Origin: Arthrobacter sp. MYb23
GTDB lineage: Bacteria; Actinomycetota; Actinomycetes; Actinomycetales; Micrococcaceae
Reading direction: 5' to 3'
Assembly (NCBI RefSeq): GCF_002979775.1
Contig: NZ_PCPR01000002.1
Location: 124,001 to 188,000 of the forward strand
DNA length: 64,000 nucleotides
The stretch's first letter is position 1, and each line of letters starts with the position of its first letter. The notes beneath the pieces are model-generated. The model saw only the letters and a list, made by a program, of their open reading frames with translations, was not told the DNA's origin and did not search any database. Both the position numbers and the translations under genes were made by a program. Positions 25,889 through 34,724 of this stretch are shown one piece after another.

Positions 25889-26643
25889 GGGGCTTCCGCC
25901 AGCGTCTCGCGCTGGATGGCGGACAGCTGAGTGGTCCCGAGGAGGGCGAGATCAAGCAGGGCGTTGAGCTCGTCGCGATCGAACGGAGCCCCTTCGGCCG
26001 TGCCCTGAACTTCAACGAACTTGCCTGAACCGGTCACCACAACGTTCATGTCCGTCTCGGCACGAACATCTTCCACATACGGGAGGTCCAGCATCGGGAC
26101 GCCATCAATGATGCCTACCGAAACAGCCGCGATGGTGTCCACCAGGGGCTCCGCATTACGGGCGATGAGCTTGTTCTCACGGGCAAAACGGATGGCTTCG
26201 GCGAGCGCAACGTAGGCGCCGGTGATCGCTGCGGTGCGTGTGCCTCCGTCGGCCTGCAGGACGTCACAGTCCAGGACGATCGTGTTTTCGCCCAGGGCCT
26301 TGGTGTCGATGATGGACCGGAGCGAGCGGCCAATGAGGCGCGAGATCTCGTGCGTGCGTCCACCGATCTTGCCCTTGACGGACTCGCGGTCCGAACGGGT
26401 GTTCGTGGCACGCGGAAGCATTGCGTACTCTGCCGTGACCCAACCACGGCCTTCGCCCTTGAGCCAGCGGGGCACGCCCTCGGTCAGTGAAGCCGTGCAG
26501 AGAACCCTGGTGTTGCCGAACTCGATCAGCGCCGAGCCCTCGGCCTGCTTCGACCAGCCGCGGGTGATGCTGATGGGGCGCAGTTGGTCCGGGGTCCGGC
26601 CGTCAGCGCGGATAACGGGTGTGGCTGTAGCTTCAGAAGTCAT
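25885..26643 (-). CDS. rph: Ribonuclease PH
   Basis: 252 residues, slightly longer than most RNase PH. It has the N-terminal R-ADGR-PDQLRPI motif, [25 protein letters not shown] (about 66-90) and the core [23 protein letters not shown]. It trims tRNA 3' ends by phosphorolysis as a hexamer in the cytoplasm. The operon order rph-rdgB, with the MBL hydrolase and murI upstream, is a conserved actinobacterial block. Confidence 0.95.
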   Translation of the reverse strand: MTSEATATPVIRADGRTPDQLRPISITRGWSKQAEGSALIEFGNTRVLCTASLTEGVPRWLKGEGRGWVTAEYAMLPRATNTRSDRESVKGKIGGRTHEISRLIGRSLRSIIDTKALGENTIVLDCDVLQADGGTRTAAITGAYVALAEAIRFARENKLIARNAEPLVDTIAAVSVGIIDGVPMLDLPYVEDVRAETDMNVVVTGSGKFVEVQGTAEGAPFDRDELNALLDLALLGTTQLSAIQRETLAEAP

Positions 26644-26689
26644 GGTTCCAGCTTAGCCAAGCTGAAGGCACCCCTCCGACCCGGGGAAA

Positions 26690-27487
26690 CTAAATCGTGT
26701 AGTGGACTCCGGCGACGGCAACAGCGACGTCACCGGCGAAGACCGGCTTGGCCTCGGACAACACTTTGGTCTGCGAAGTCCACACAGGGATGTGCGTCAG
26801 CAGAAGTCGCTTGGCACCGGCGTTCATGGCAGCCTCACCTGCACGCTTTCCAGTGAGGTGGACGTCCTTGATGCCGTCATCCCGGCCTTCCTCAAACGCC
26901 GCCTCGCAGAGGAACAGGTCCGAGCCCTTCGCTGCGTCTTCGAGTCCCTGGCAGGAATCGGTATCCCCCGAATATGTCAGGATCTTGGTCACCGGAACTC
27001 CGTCCTTGCCCGGCTCCGTGGCGGTGACACGCAAGGCATAGGCCTCTTCGACGGGGTGATTAACCGCGAAGGGGGTCACCGTGAACGGGCCCACCGTCAC
27101 CGGCTTGAGTTCGGTCCAGTTGGTGAAGTCGAATTCCTCGTGCATTCCGGGATCGAGGTCCAGCCCATATGCCGTGGCCATCCTGTCCGCGGTAGCTGCA
27201 GGACCCCAGACCGGCAGGCGGTCCCGGCCCCATCCGCCGGGCTTCCAGCGGACCGCGACGTGCAGGCCGCAAAGGTCCATGCAGTGATCGGGATGAAGGT
27301 GGGTGAGGAAGATCGCGTCAATGTCTTCCAGGTCCGTATAGCGCTGAATGGCGCCCAAGGCTCCGCTGCCCAGGTCCATCACGATCTTCCACTCGCGCTC
27401 ACCGTCGTGGGCTGTCACCAGGTAGCACGACGCCGGCGAACCAGGACCGGGGAAAGAGCCCGTGCAGCCCACGATGGTCAGCTTCAC
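26690..27487 (-). CDS. MBL-fold metallohydrolase (possible cyclic-nucleotide or RNase Z-like hydrolase)
   Basis: 265 residues. The metallo-beta-lactamase box [11 protein letters not shown] gives His63, His65, Asp67 and His68 for zinc. SGDTDSC near residue 175 and a late LLTHIPVW histidine complete the site. No signal peptide. In mycobacteria the gene next to murI and rph encodes a cyclic-nucleotide phosphodiesterase of this family, so cAMP hydrolysis is possible but not shown. The ATG overlaps the murI stop by four bases. Confidence 0.85.
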   Translation of the reverse strand: MKLTIVGCTGSFPGPGSPASCYLVTAHDGEREWKIVMDLGSGALGAIQRYTDLEDIDAIFLTHLHPDHCMDLCGLHVAVRWKPGGWGRDRLPVWGPAATADRMATAYGLDLDPGMHEEFDFTNWTELKPVTVGPFTVTPFAVNHPVEEAYALRVTATEPGKDGVPVTKILTYSGDTDSCQGLEDAAKGSDLFLCEAAFEEGRDDGIKDVHLTGKRAGEAAMNAGAKRLLLTHIPVWTSQTKVLSEAKPVFAGDVAVAVAGVHYTI

Positions 27488-28515
27488 AGGTCACGTCCCA
27501 TGGTTGTGCCGGTGCCGCGACTGAGCGTGCCCTCGGGCTGGACGAAATAGGAGCGCCGGGACAGCCCGGATCCGGACCGTGCTGCTTCCAGCATCTCGGG
27601 AGTTATTCGAGCCAGGCTGCCCGTGGGGTATTGGGCCGCAACGTGGTCCACATGCTTCACAGAGAGGACTTCCGGCCCCAGGAAGCGGCGGGCCAAGGTC
27701 TCAAACTGGGTGGCATCACCGGTCGCTATGAATTCGTGGCTCGGCGCCCAGGTCTCAGTCCGTTGGATGCCGTGGTTGGCCAAGGCGCGGTAGACGTCTT
27801 TGGCAGTCTCCTCGGCACTGGAAACCAGGGTGACGTCCTCGCCCATGACGAAGGAAATGACACCGGTCAACAGCGGGTAGTGGGTGCATCCCAGGACAAC
27901 AGTGTCCACTCCGGCAACCTTGAGGGGCTCGAGGTACTCATTGGCAGCAGCCAGGAGCTCGGGGCCCGTGGTGATTCCAGCTTCCACAAACTCCACGAAC
28001 GCCGGACAGGCCACGGACGTAATGCTGAGGTCCGGGGCGGCGGCAAAAGTGTCCTCATAGGCTCTCGACCCCACAGTGGCGGAGGTTCCGATGACGCCGA
28101 TCCTGCCGGAGCGGGTAGCCGAGACGGCGCGCCTCACCGCCGGCTGGATCACTTCGATGACCGGGATGCCGTAACGGGCTGTGTAGCGTTCCCTGGCGTC
28201 CCGGAGCACCGCGGCGGAGGCCGAGTTGCAGGCAATGGTCAACAACTTCACGCCGGAATCCACCAGTTCGTCCATGACACCCAGCGCGTTGGCACGAACT
28301 TCGGCAATAGGCAGCGGACCGTAGGGGCCGTGTGCGGTGTCGCCAACGTAGAGGATTGATTCGTTGGGGAGCTGGTCAATGATGGATCGCGCCACAGTCA
28401 ACCCACCCACACCTGAATCAAAAATCCCGATTGGACGTGGCCCTAAGAGTTCCCCGTTACCGGTGGGGGCGTCGCTGCCCAAGACGCCGCTTGGTGAACC
28501 CGAATCTGAAGTCAT
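27484..28515 (-). CDS. murI: Glutamate racemase
   Basis: 343 residues from the ATG at 28515; an upstream ATG at 28554 has a slightly better ribosome site and would add 13 residues. [17 protein letters not shown] near residue 29-45 gives the catalytic Asp, TIACNSASA the first catalytic Cys and [11 protein letters not shown] the second. The enzyme makes D-glutamate for peptidoglycan. A C-terminal extension of about 50 residues goes beyond a typical 270-residue MurI. It heads the murI-MBL-rph-rdgB operon. Confidence 0.93.
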   Translation of the reverse strand: MTSDSGSPSGVLGSDAPTGNGELLGPRPIGIFDSGVGGLTVARSIIDQLPNESILYVGDTAHGPYGPLPIAEVRANALGVMDELVDSGVKLLTIACNSASAAVLRDARERYTARYGIPVIEVIQPAVRRAVSATRSGRIGVIGTSATVGSRAYEDTFAAAPDLSITSVACPAFVEFVEAGITTGPELLAAANEYLEPLKVAGVDTVVLGCTHYPLLTGVISFVMGEDVTLVSSAEETAKDVYRALANHGIQRTETWAPSHEFIATGDATQFETLARRFLGPEVLSVKHVDHVAAQYPTGSLARITPEMLEAARSGSGLSRRSYFVQPEGTLSRGTGTTMGRDL

Positions 28516-28638
28516 AATTATTCGAGAATAAGGCTTCCCGTGGTGTGCGGCCATTACCTGTGCTCTCCGCCTCGTGTCTGATGTGTCACAAGGCAGCCGG
28601 ATCTGTTGCAGGGCAGTAGCGGCAACACGCCGCCAGGA

Positions 28639-29205
28639 TCAGGATTTCCCCTGCCTTGCGGCCATCATCGCCTGTACCAAGGACTCCTGGAGCCACGTAG
28701 TGAAGTTGTAGACGAGGGCCAGGTAACTCTCCACGTCCTCCGCCTGGCTCCAGTCCTGCATGCTGTGGATGTGCTCGGCGTCGGCTTCATCGCGAATATC
28801 CAGGCGTTCGGCCAGGACAAGCCGGACATCGTTCAGTGCCATTGACCAACGAGTGGCATCCTCGGGCGAGAGAACGAGCTCATCCTTGTCCAAGCCCAGA
28901 GCGGCGGCCCTCAAAGCGCCTATCTTGCTTTCCCGGACAGAGCGTTCAGTGAGCTGGCGGAACTCCAGCGAGCCGTCGTCGTCGTCCTTCATGACGTTGG
29001 GCAACAGGCGCAGCAGGGCGCGGTCGCTGGGCTGCTTGACGTCCATGTCCAAGCCGATCAGCGCCGCGAGGGGGTCTTCGTTCTCCCGGACGTCCGACTC
29101 CAGCATGGAGATGACGTCGTCCAGCAATCCGCGCAGGAGGTCGCGCTCTGCCGGCTCCAGGTATCCGCTGATGCCTTTGAGGCCGTACTTGAATGCCTTA
29201 GCCAC
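28639..29205 (-). CDS. DUF2017 family protein
   Basis: 188 residues from the GTG at 29205, which overlaps the clpS stop by eight bases. The start is chosen because family members begin with a KAFKYGLKGISGYLEPAE-like segment. A mostly helical acidic protein with no catalytic motif. In actinobacteria this family is consistently found after clpS and before murI, suggesting a role linked to protein turnover, but no function is established. Confidence 0.82.
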   Translation of the reverse strand: MAKAFKYGLKGISGYLEPAERDLLRGLLDDVISMLESDVRENEDPLAALIGLDMDVKQPSDRALLRLLPNVMKDDDDGSLEFRQLTERSVRESKIGALRAAALGLDKDELVLSPEDATRWSMALNDVRLVLAERLDIRDEADAEHIHSMQDWSQAEDVESYLALVYNFTTWLQESLVQAMMAARQGKS

Positions 29206-29560
29206 GCTGGCGGCCGCCCTTCCCGGGTGTTTCGTTGCCGCTTGCGGCCTTCTCAACTGTGGCCCACAGACCAAAACCGTGCATGGCCACGGCATGCTGT
29301 TCCACTTGTTCCTTGCTGCCGTGGGCAACGATTGACCGGCCCTTCTTGTGGACCTCCATCATGAGCTTGTGGGCTTTGGATTCGGAGTAGCCGAAGTAAC
29401 TCTGGAACACAAAGCTCACGTAGCTCATCAGATTCACGGGATCATTCCAGATCACAAGGTTCCACGGGATATCAGGGGCTGTCAGGACATCGGTGGAGGA
29501 CTGCTCTGCAGCTTTGGTCCGCTCATCGATGTCCGTGCCGTACGCAACGCTAGGGCTCAT
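29198..29560 (-). CDS. clpS: ATP-dependent Clp protease adaptor ClpS
   Basis: 120 residues. WNLVIWNDPVNLMSYVSFVFQ (about 33-53) contains the NDPVN signature that binds N-degron residues, followed by the KAHKLMMEVHKKGRSIVAHG helix. The N-terminal 30 residues are flexible and enter ClpA/C. It delivers substrates with bulky N-terminal residues to the Clp protease. It is divergent from pncB by 37 bp and is followed by DUF2017. Confidence 0.95.
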   Translation of the reverse strand: MSPSVAYGTDIDERTKAAEQSSTDVLTAPDIPWNLVIWNDPVNLMSYVSFVFQSYFGYSESKAHKLMMEVHKKGRSIVAHGSKEQVEQHAVAMHGFGLWATVEKAASGNETPGKGGRQRG

Positions 29561-29597
29561 CTGTCCATTCTATGGCGGCTCGCACTAGAGTGAATTC

Positions 29598-30926
29598 GTG
29601 AGTAGAGCCACGTCGTGGGACCACCCCGCAACTTCCTTGTACACAGACCACTACGAACTGACCATGCTTCAGGCAGCCTTGCACTCCGGCGCCGCGCACC
29701 GCCGCTCGGTGTTCGAAGCATTCGCCCGGCGGCTGCCGGACGGCCGCCGCTATGGCGTGGTAGGCGGCACGGGACGCCTTCTGGAGGGGATAGCGGACTT
29801 CCGGTTCGGCGAGGAGGAGCTTGCCTTCCTGGAGCAGAACAAGGTGGTCAACCAGGAAACCCTGGACTACCTGGCGGACTACAAGTTCAGCGGCGACATC
29901 TGGGGCTATGCCGAAGGTGACGCCTACTTCCCCAACTCCCCCATCCTCATTGTCGAATCCACCTTCGCCGAGGCCTGCATCCTGGAAACATTCATCCTGT
30001 CCGTCCTCAATCACGACAGCGCCATCGCTTCCGCGGCCTCCAGAATGACCTCAGCGGCCGGTACGCGCCCCTGCATCGAGATGGGCTCCCGGCGCACCCA
30101 AGAGGAATCGGCGACGGCGGCAGCCCGCGCCGCCGTCATTGCCGGCTTCGCCAGCACCTCGAACCTCGAAGCCGGCCGACGCTATGGCATAAAAACGGTG
30201 GGCACAGCCGCGCACTCCTTCACGCTCCTTCATGACACTGAGCGCGAAGCCTTCGAGGCACAGATCGCAACGTTCGGCCCCGGCACATCGCTGTTGGTGG
30301 ATACTTACGACGTCGAGACGGCGGTGCGCACCGCCGTCGAGCTGGCCGGCGACAAACTCGGCGCTGTCCGGCTGGATTCCGGAGACCTCATTGCACAGGC
30401 TCAGTGGGTCCGGCAATTGCTTGATGAACTCGGCAACGTCAACACCCGCATTGTGGTCACCTCCGACCTCGACGAATTCGCCATCGCGGCCCTCCAGTCA
30501 GCCCCCGTGGACTCTTACGGAGTCGGTACGTCGCTGGTCACCGGATCCGGCGCTCCCACGGCCAGCATGGTCTACAAGCTGGTCAGCCGCACCAACGACG
30601 CCGGCGAGTTCATCTCGGTTGCCAAAGCCGCCAAGAACAAGGCAAGCGTCGGTGGACGAAAATACGCCCTCCGGAAGCTCAACGAGCGTGGCCGGGCCAC
30701 CCAGGAAATGGTGGGAATCGGCCACCGCCCCGAAGATGACGGCAACGACCGCGAGCTGCTTCACCAGTTCGTCAAGAACGGCGAGGTGCTGCCAGGGTGG
30801 ACCGGACCGGAAGGCGTCATCCGTGCCCGCGAACGGCACACGGCCACCATGGCCGAGCTGCCCGCCGTCGTGAACCGTCTCCAGCGGGGCGAAGCTGCCA
30901 TCCCCACCATCTACGAGGAGAACTGA
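29598..30926 (+). CDS. pncB: Nicotinate phosphoribosyltransferase
   Basis: 442 residues from the GTG at 29598. It has LYTDHYELTMLQAALHSGAAHRRSVFEAF at the N-terminus, AVRLDSGDL near residue 254-262 and GVGTSLVTGSG near 308-318, which build the phosphoribosyl pocket. It converts nicotinate plus PRPP to nicotinate mononucleotide with ATP, the salvage entry to NAD. Its stop overlaps the nicotinamidase start by one base (TGATG), so the two salvage steps are coupled. Confidence 0.95.
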   Translation: MSRATSWDHPATSLYTDHYELTMLQAALHSGAAHRRSVFEAFARRLPDGRRYGVVGGTGRLLEGIADFRFGEEELAFLEQNKVVNQETLDYLADYKFSGDIWGYAEGDAYFPNSPILIVESTFAEACILETFILSVLNHDSAIASAASRMTSAAGTRPCIEMGSRRTQEESATAAARAAVIAGFASTSNLEAGRRYGIKTVGTAAHSFTLLHDTEREAFEAQIATFGPGTSLLVDTYDVETAVRTAVELAGDKLGAVRLDSGDLIAQAQWVRQLLDELGNVNTRIVVTSDLDEFAIAALQSAPVDSYGVGTSLVTGSGAPTASMVYKLVSRTNDAGEFISVAKAAKNKASVGGRKYALRKLNERGRATQEMVGIGHRPEDDGNDRELLHQFVKNGEVLPGWTGPEGVIRARERHTATMAELPAVVNRLQRGEAAIPTIYEEN

Positions 30927-31552
30927 TGTCCAGGGCCTTGATCATCGTCGATGTTCAAAATGACTTCTGCGAGGGCGGAACGCTCGCCGTTCAAGGCGGC
31001 GCCGCTGTGGCAGGTGCCATCACGGAGTACGTGGATGCCAACCAGCAACACTTCGATCACATCGTGGCCACTCAAGACTGGCACATAGAGCCCGGAGACC
31101 ACTTCTCAGAGGACCCGGACATGGTGGATTCCTGGCCTCCGCACTGCAGGGCCCGAAGCAAAGGTGCCGAACTCCACGAAGACCTGGATCCCGAGTACAT
31201 CCATGCCTACTTCCGGAAAGGGCAGTTCACCGCGGCCTACTCCGGCTTCGAAGGCGTTTTGGCTCCCGAAGACGACGTTCCCACCGGCGACCTCAAAGCC
31301 GGCACGGCCACTGCCGAGGTCATCGATGAAGACGCGATCGGGCTCGACGATTGGCTGCAAAGCCATGACGTCGAGGAAGTGGTGGTGGTGGGACTTGCCA
31401 CGGACTACTGCGTGAAGGCTACAGCGCTGGATGCCGTCCAGGCCGGATACACCACCACGGTGATCGCTGAGCTCACGGCCGGAATCGCCGAGGACCTTAG
31501 CGATGCCTATGACGAAATGGAAGCCGCCGGCGTCGACGTCGAACGCGACTGA
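30926..31552 (+). CDS. pncA: Nicotinamidase
   Basis: 208 residues from the ATG at 30926. IVDVQNDFCEGG gives the catalytic Asp9, ATQDWHIEPGDHF the metal ligands, and GLATDYCVKATALDA the nucleophilic Cys near residue 162. It deamidates nicotinamide to nicotinate, which PncB then uses. An acidic stretch around 110-130 is typical of actinobacterial forms. The gene ends 10 bases before a terminator. Confidence 0.95.
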   Translation: MSRALIIVDVQNDFCEGGTLAVQGGAAVAGAITEYVDANQQHFDHIVATQDWHIEPGDHFSEDPDMVDSWPPHCRARSKGAELHEDLDPEYIHAYFRKGQFTAAYSGFEGVLAPEDDVPTGDLKAGTATAEVIDEDAIGLDDWLQSHDVEEVVVVGLATDYCVKATALDAVQAGYTTTVIAELTAGIAEDLSDAYDEMEAAGVDVERD

Positions 31553-31562
31553 GGCCAAAGAC

Positions 31563-31600
31563 ACACGCAGGGGCGCCGCAACCGCGGGGCCCCTGCGTGT
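31563..31600. terminator. Terminator between pncA and the helicase gene
   Basis: A perfect 12-bp stem (31563-31574 with 31589-31600) with a 14-base GC-rich loop lies between converging stops. Moderate T content follows on the plus strand (TTTCTG). It probably works in both directions. Confidence 0.88.
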
Positions 31601-31621
31601 TTCTGCTGATTCTTGAGCCAG

Positions 31622-33397
31622 TTACTTCCGGCCGATGAACCAGTCCTGAAGCTTGCGCAGGCGGGCCTGCAACTGCTCCTCGTTCGCTTGGGCCACGGCC
31701 GGGCCACCACACACTTCGCGCAGTTTCGTATGAACAACTCCGTGCGGTGTACCGGTCCTGGCGGACCAGGCAGCCACGTTCTTAGCCAGTTCATTGCGAA
31801 GATCCATGAGCATCCTGTGGTCAGGGATGGTGGGCGAAGCGGCTTCTGCCAAAGGGGACTGCCGCTTCTTGCGCGACTGTTGGTCGTGCTGGCGTTGACG
31901 CAGCAGCGTTCCTACCTGTTCGGCGTCGAGAAGTCCTGGTATGCCGAGGAAGTCCAGTTCCTCATCAGAGCCGATATCGGCTCCGGTACCAAACTCACCG
32001 CCGTCGAAGAGCACGCGGTCAAAGGAGGCCTGCGAATCCAAGGCTTCGAATTTACCCTTGGTGAGCTCGTCCGAGGCCTTGTCCTCGCGGTTGGCCTCCG
32101 CCATGAGGTTCTCTTCAGGGTTGAAGAGACCGTCGTCGTCCTTCTCGGGGCGGTCCAGGGCGTGGTCGCGCTCTGCTTCCATGGTGTTGGCGAGGATCAT
32201 CAGGGGCGGAACCGAGGGCAGGAAGACCGACGCCGTCTCGCCCCTCTTGCGGGCACGCACAAAGCGCCCCACGGCTTGGGCGAAGAACAGCGGTGTGGAG
32301 GTTGACGTGGCATAGACGCCCACTGACAGGCGGGGAACGTCCACGCCTTCGGACACCATGCGGACAGCCACCATCCAGCGCTGGTCCCCCGCGGAGAATT
32401 CCTCGATTTTGCTGGATGCCTTGGAGTCATCCGAGAGAATCACCGTGGGCGACTGGCCCGTGATTCTTTTCAGCTGGCCGGCATACGCACGTGCGTCTTC
32501 ATGATCCGTGGCGATCACCAGTCCACCGGCGTCCGGCACGGTCCGCCTGACCTCGCTGAGACGTTTGTCCGCAGCGGCCAGGACTGCAGGGATCCACTCA
32601 CCGGTGGGGTTCAAGGCCGTCCGCCATGCCTGCGAGGTGATGTCCTTGGTGACAGCAGCCTCCCCAAGGGACGCCGCCATTTCGTCGCCGGCGCTGGTCC
32701 GCCAGCGCATCTGGCCCGAGTAGGCCATGAACAGAACGGGACGCACCACGTGGTCCCGCAGTGCGTTGCCGTAGCCGTAGGTGTAGTCAGCCTTGGAACG
32801 GCGAATGCCGTCGCGGTCCTCGGCGTATTCAACAAAGGGAATCGGCGACGTGTCCGAACGGAACGGAGTACCTGTCAAGGACAGGCGCCGCGCGGCAGGA
32901 TCAAAGGCCTCACGCAGGCCGTCTCCCCACGACAACGCTTCGCCGCCGTGGTGGATTTCGTCCAGGATCACCAAGGTGCGGGCTGCTTCGGTCTTCGCCC
33001 GATGCAGCATGGGCTTGCTGGCTACCTGCGCGTACGTGACGGCAACCCCAACAAAACCGCGGCCGTGTTGGCCATCTGAGTTCTTGAAGTTGGGATCAAT
33101 GGCAATGCCCACTTTTGCGGCGGCGTCAGCCCACTGCCGCTTCAGGTGGTCGGTAGGCGCAACGATGGTGATCCTGTTGACCACTCCGCTATCCAGCAGG
33201 GTGGTGGCAATGCGCAGCGCAAACGTGGTCTTACCAGCGCCGGGGGTAGCCACAGCGAGGAAGTCCTTGGGATTGCGGGTCATGTAAAGGTCAAGCGCGT
33301 CCTGCTGCCAGGCACGGAGCTTGGGCGCCGTACCCCAGGCGGCGCGTTCGGGGTACGCCGGTGGCAGGGACGGTCCACCAAAAAGTGTTTCTGTCAT
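31622..33397 (-). CDS. DEAD/DEAH-box superfamily 2 helicase
   Basis: 591 residues. Motif I is ATPGAGKTT (50-58), motif II DEIHHGG near residue 148, motif III SLTGTPFRSD near 176, and motif VI VGRFVRARKRGE near 385. The layout matches type III restriction-like/RecG-like translocases. Long charged C-terminal regions follow the second RecA domain. No nuclease domain or methylase is nearby, so restriction is unlikely. It may remodel nucleic acid in repair; the precise role is unknown. It lies downstream of DUF3039. Confidence 0.87.
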   Translation of the reverse strand: MTETLFGGPSLPPAYPERAAWGTAPKLRAWQQDALDLYMTRNPKDFLAVATPGAGKTTFALRIATTLLDSGVVNRITIVAPTDHLKRQWADAAAKVGIAIDPNFKNSDGQHGRGFVGVAVTYAQVASKPMLHRAKTEAARTLVILDEIHHGGEALSWGDGLREAFDPAARRLSLTGTPFRSDTSPIPFVEYAEDRDGIRRSKADYTYGYGNALRDHVVRPVLFMAYSGQMRWRTSAGDEMAASLGEAAVTKDITSQAWRTALNPTGEWIPAVLAAADKRLSEVRRTVPDAGGLVIATDHEDARAYAGQLKRITGQSPTVILSDDSKASSKIEEFSAGDQRWMVAVRMVSEGVDVPRLSVGVYATSTSTPLFFAQAVGRFVRARKRGETASVFLPSVPPLMILANTMEAERDHALDRPEKDDDGLFNPEENLMAEANREDKASDELTKGKFEALDSQASFDRVLFDGGEFGTGADIGSDEELDFLGIPGLLDAEQVGTLLRQRQHDQQSRKKRQSPLAEAASPTIPDHRMLMDLRNELAKNVAAWSARTGTPHGVVHTKLREVCGGPAVAQANEEQLQARLRKLQDWFIGRK

Positions 33398-33509
33398 GCT
33401 GACTCCCCCGGCCTGATGGCAGCGACGATGATCTCCGGCTTTACGGGCACACCAAAGGGCGCCGTGAGCCGTTGATGATCAGATAGGGCCGGTGTTCTCT
33501 TCCCACCCA

Positions 33510-33839
33510 CTACTTGGAATTGCCCGGGCCGCCGTTGTTTCCACCGTCATTGCCGGGGCGGAGGCCTTCGTAAATCTCCTTGCACTCCGGGCAGACCGGG
33601 AACTTCTTGGGATCGCGTCCCGGCGTCCAGACCTTGCCGCACAGGGCAATGACGGGCTCGCCGGACAGGGCCGACTCCATGATCTTTTCCTTGCGGACGT
33701 AGTGCGAAAACCGCTCGCGGTCGCCGGGTTCCACTTCCTGGCGCGTTTCCTCGCGCTCAATGGTGGCAGTGGACGTTCCGGCTCCGGAAAGCTCTCGCAT
33801 GGGGTCGTTTTCGAATGGATCCGGAGGAAGCGTAGTCAT
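33510..33839 (-). CDS. DUF3039 zinc-ribbon protein
   Basis: 109 residues from the ATG at 33839. YVRKEKIMESALSGEPVIALCGKVW (about 48-72), then PVCPECKEIYEGL, give a Cys...CxxC pattern plus a conserved His, typical of DUF3039. Family members are small actinobacterial proteins of unknown role that precede the helicase at 31622 in related genomes. The C-terminus is Gly/Asn-rich and flexible. It follows nagB by 17 bases. Confidence 0.85.
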   Translation of the reverse strand: MTTLPPDPFENDPMRELSGAGTSTATIEREETRQEVEPGDRERFSHYVRKEKIMESALSGEPVIALCGKVWTPGRDPKKFPVCPECKEIYEGLRPGNDGGNNGGPGNSK

Positions 33840-33856
33840 GCCAAACATCTTACCGT

Positions 33857-34639
33857 CTACAGTCCCTGCCACTCAGGCTTGTTGTCATAGGTGTGCCGAT
33901 AATAATCGGCCAGTTTCAGCGATGACGCGGCCGCCTCATCCACCAAAATCGTGGCGTGCGGGTGCATCTGAAGGATGGATGCAGCACAAATGGCCGCTAC
34001 CGGTCCCTCAACGAAATCCCGGACAGCCTGGGCTTTCTGGGCACCTGTTGCGACCAACACCACATGGCGGGCGTCCATGATGGTTCCCAATCCTTGGGTG
34101 ACCACATGATGAGGAACGTCATCGATGCTGTCGAAGAAGCGGGCGTTGTCCTTCCGGGTCTGCTCGATCAGCGTCTTGATGCGCGTCCGGGATGCCAGGG
34201 AGGACCCGGGCTCATTGAAACCGATATGCCCGTCTGTCCCCACGCCCAGGATCTGGAGATCCACTCCGCCCACAGCCTTGATGGCGTCCTCATAGCCCTG
34301 ACATGCGGCCTCAAGGTCTTCGGCTGCCCCGTCGGGTCCGTGGACGTTCTCCGGCTTGATATTCACCCGGTTGGTGAACTCGCGCCGGATGACCTCGCGG
34401 TAGGACTCGGGATGTCCTGCTTCAAGCCCAACGTATTCATCCAAGGCGAAACCATGCGCCTGGCTGAAGTCCAGCCCCCCGGCCTCGTAGCGGCTGGCCA
34501 ATTCGTCGTAGATGGGCAAAGGGGAAGAGCCCGTTGCCAGGCCCAGCACCGCATTGGGCTTACGGCGGACCAACGATTCGATGGCATCGGCTGCGAGTGC
34601 ACCGATCTGCTTGGTGCCAGGGAGAATGACAACTTCCAT
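33857..34639 (-). CDS. nagB: Glucosamine-6-phosphate deaminase
   Basis: 260 residues from the ATG at 34639, with AGAAAGG upstream. NAVLGLATGSSPLPIYDEL, then SQAHGFALDEYVGL and LGVGTDGHIGFNEPGSSLASRTR are NagB motifs containing the catalytic Asp and His. It converts glucosamine-6-phosphate to fructose-6-phosphate and ammonia. The partner nagA lies about 10 kb away at 44,843, so amino-sugar use is split over two sites in this window. Confidence 0.95.
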   Translation of the reverse strand: MEVVILPGTKQIGALAADAIESLVRRKPNAVLGLATGSSPLPIYDELASRYEAGGLDFSQAHGFALDEYVGLEAGHPESYREVIRREFTNRVNIKPENVHGPDGAAEDLEAACQGYEDAIKAVGGVDLQILGVGTDGHIGFNEPGSSLASRTRIKTLIEQTRKDNARFFDSIDDVPHHVVTQGLGTIMDARHVVLVATGAQKAQAVRDFVEGPVAAICAASILQMHPHATILVDEAAASSLKLADYYRHTYDNKPEWQGL

Positions 34640-34724
34640 CGTCACGGCCTTTCTAGTTGTGGTCGTCGAGCTATCTGACAAGAGGTTATCCCATGTCCCA
34701 CCTACGGGCACGGTTGTTACACAG

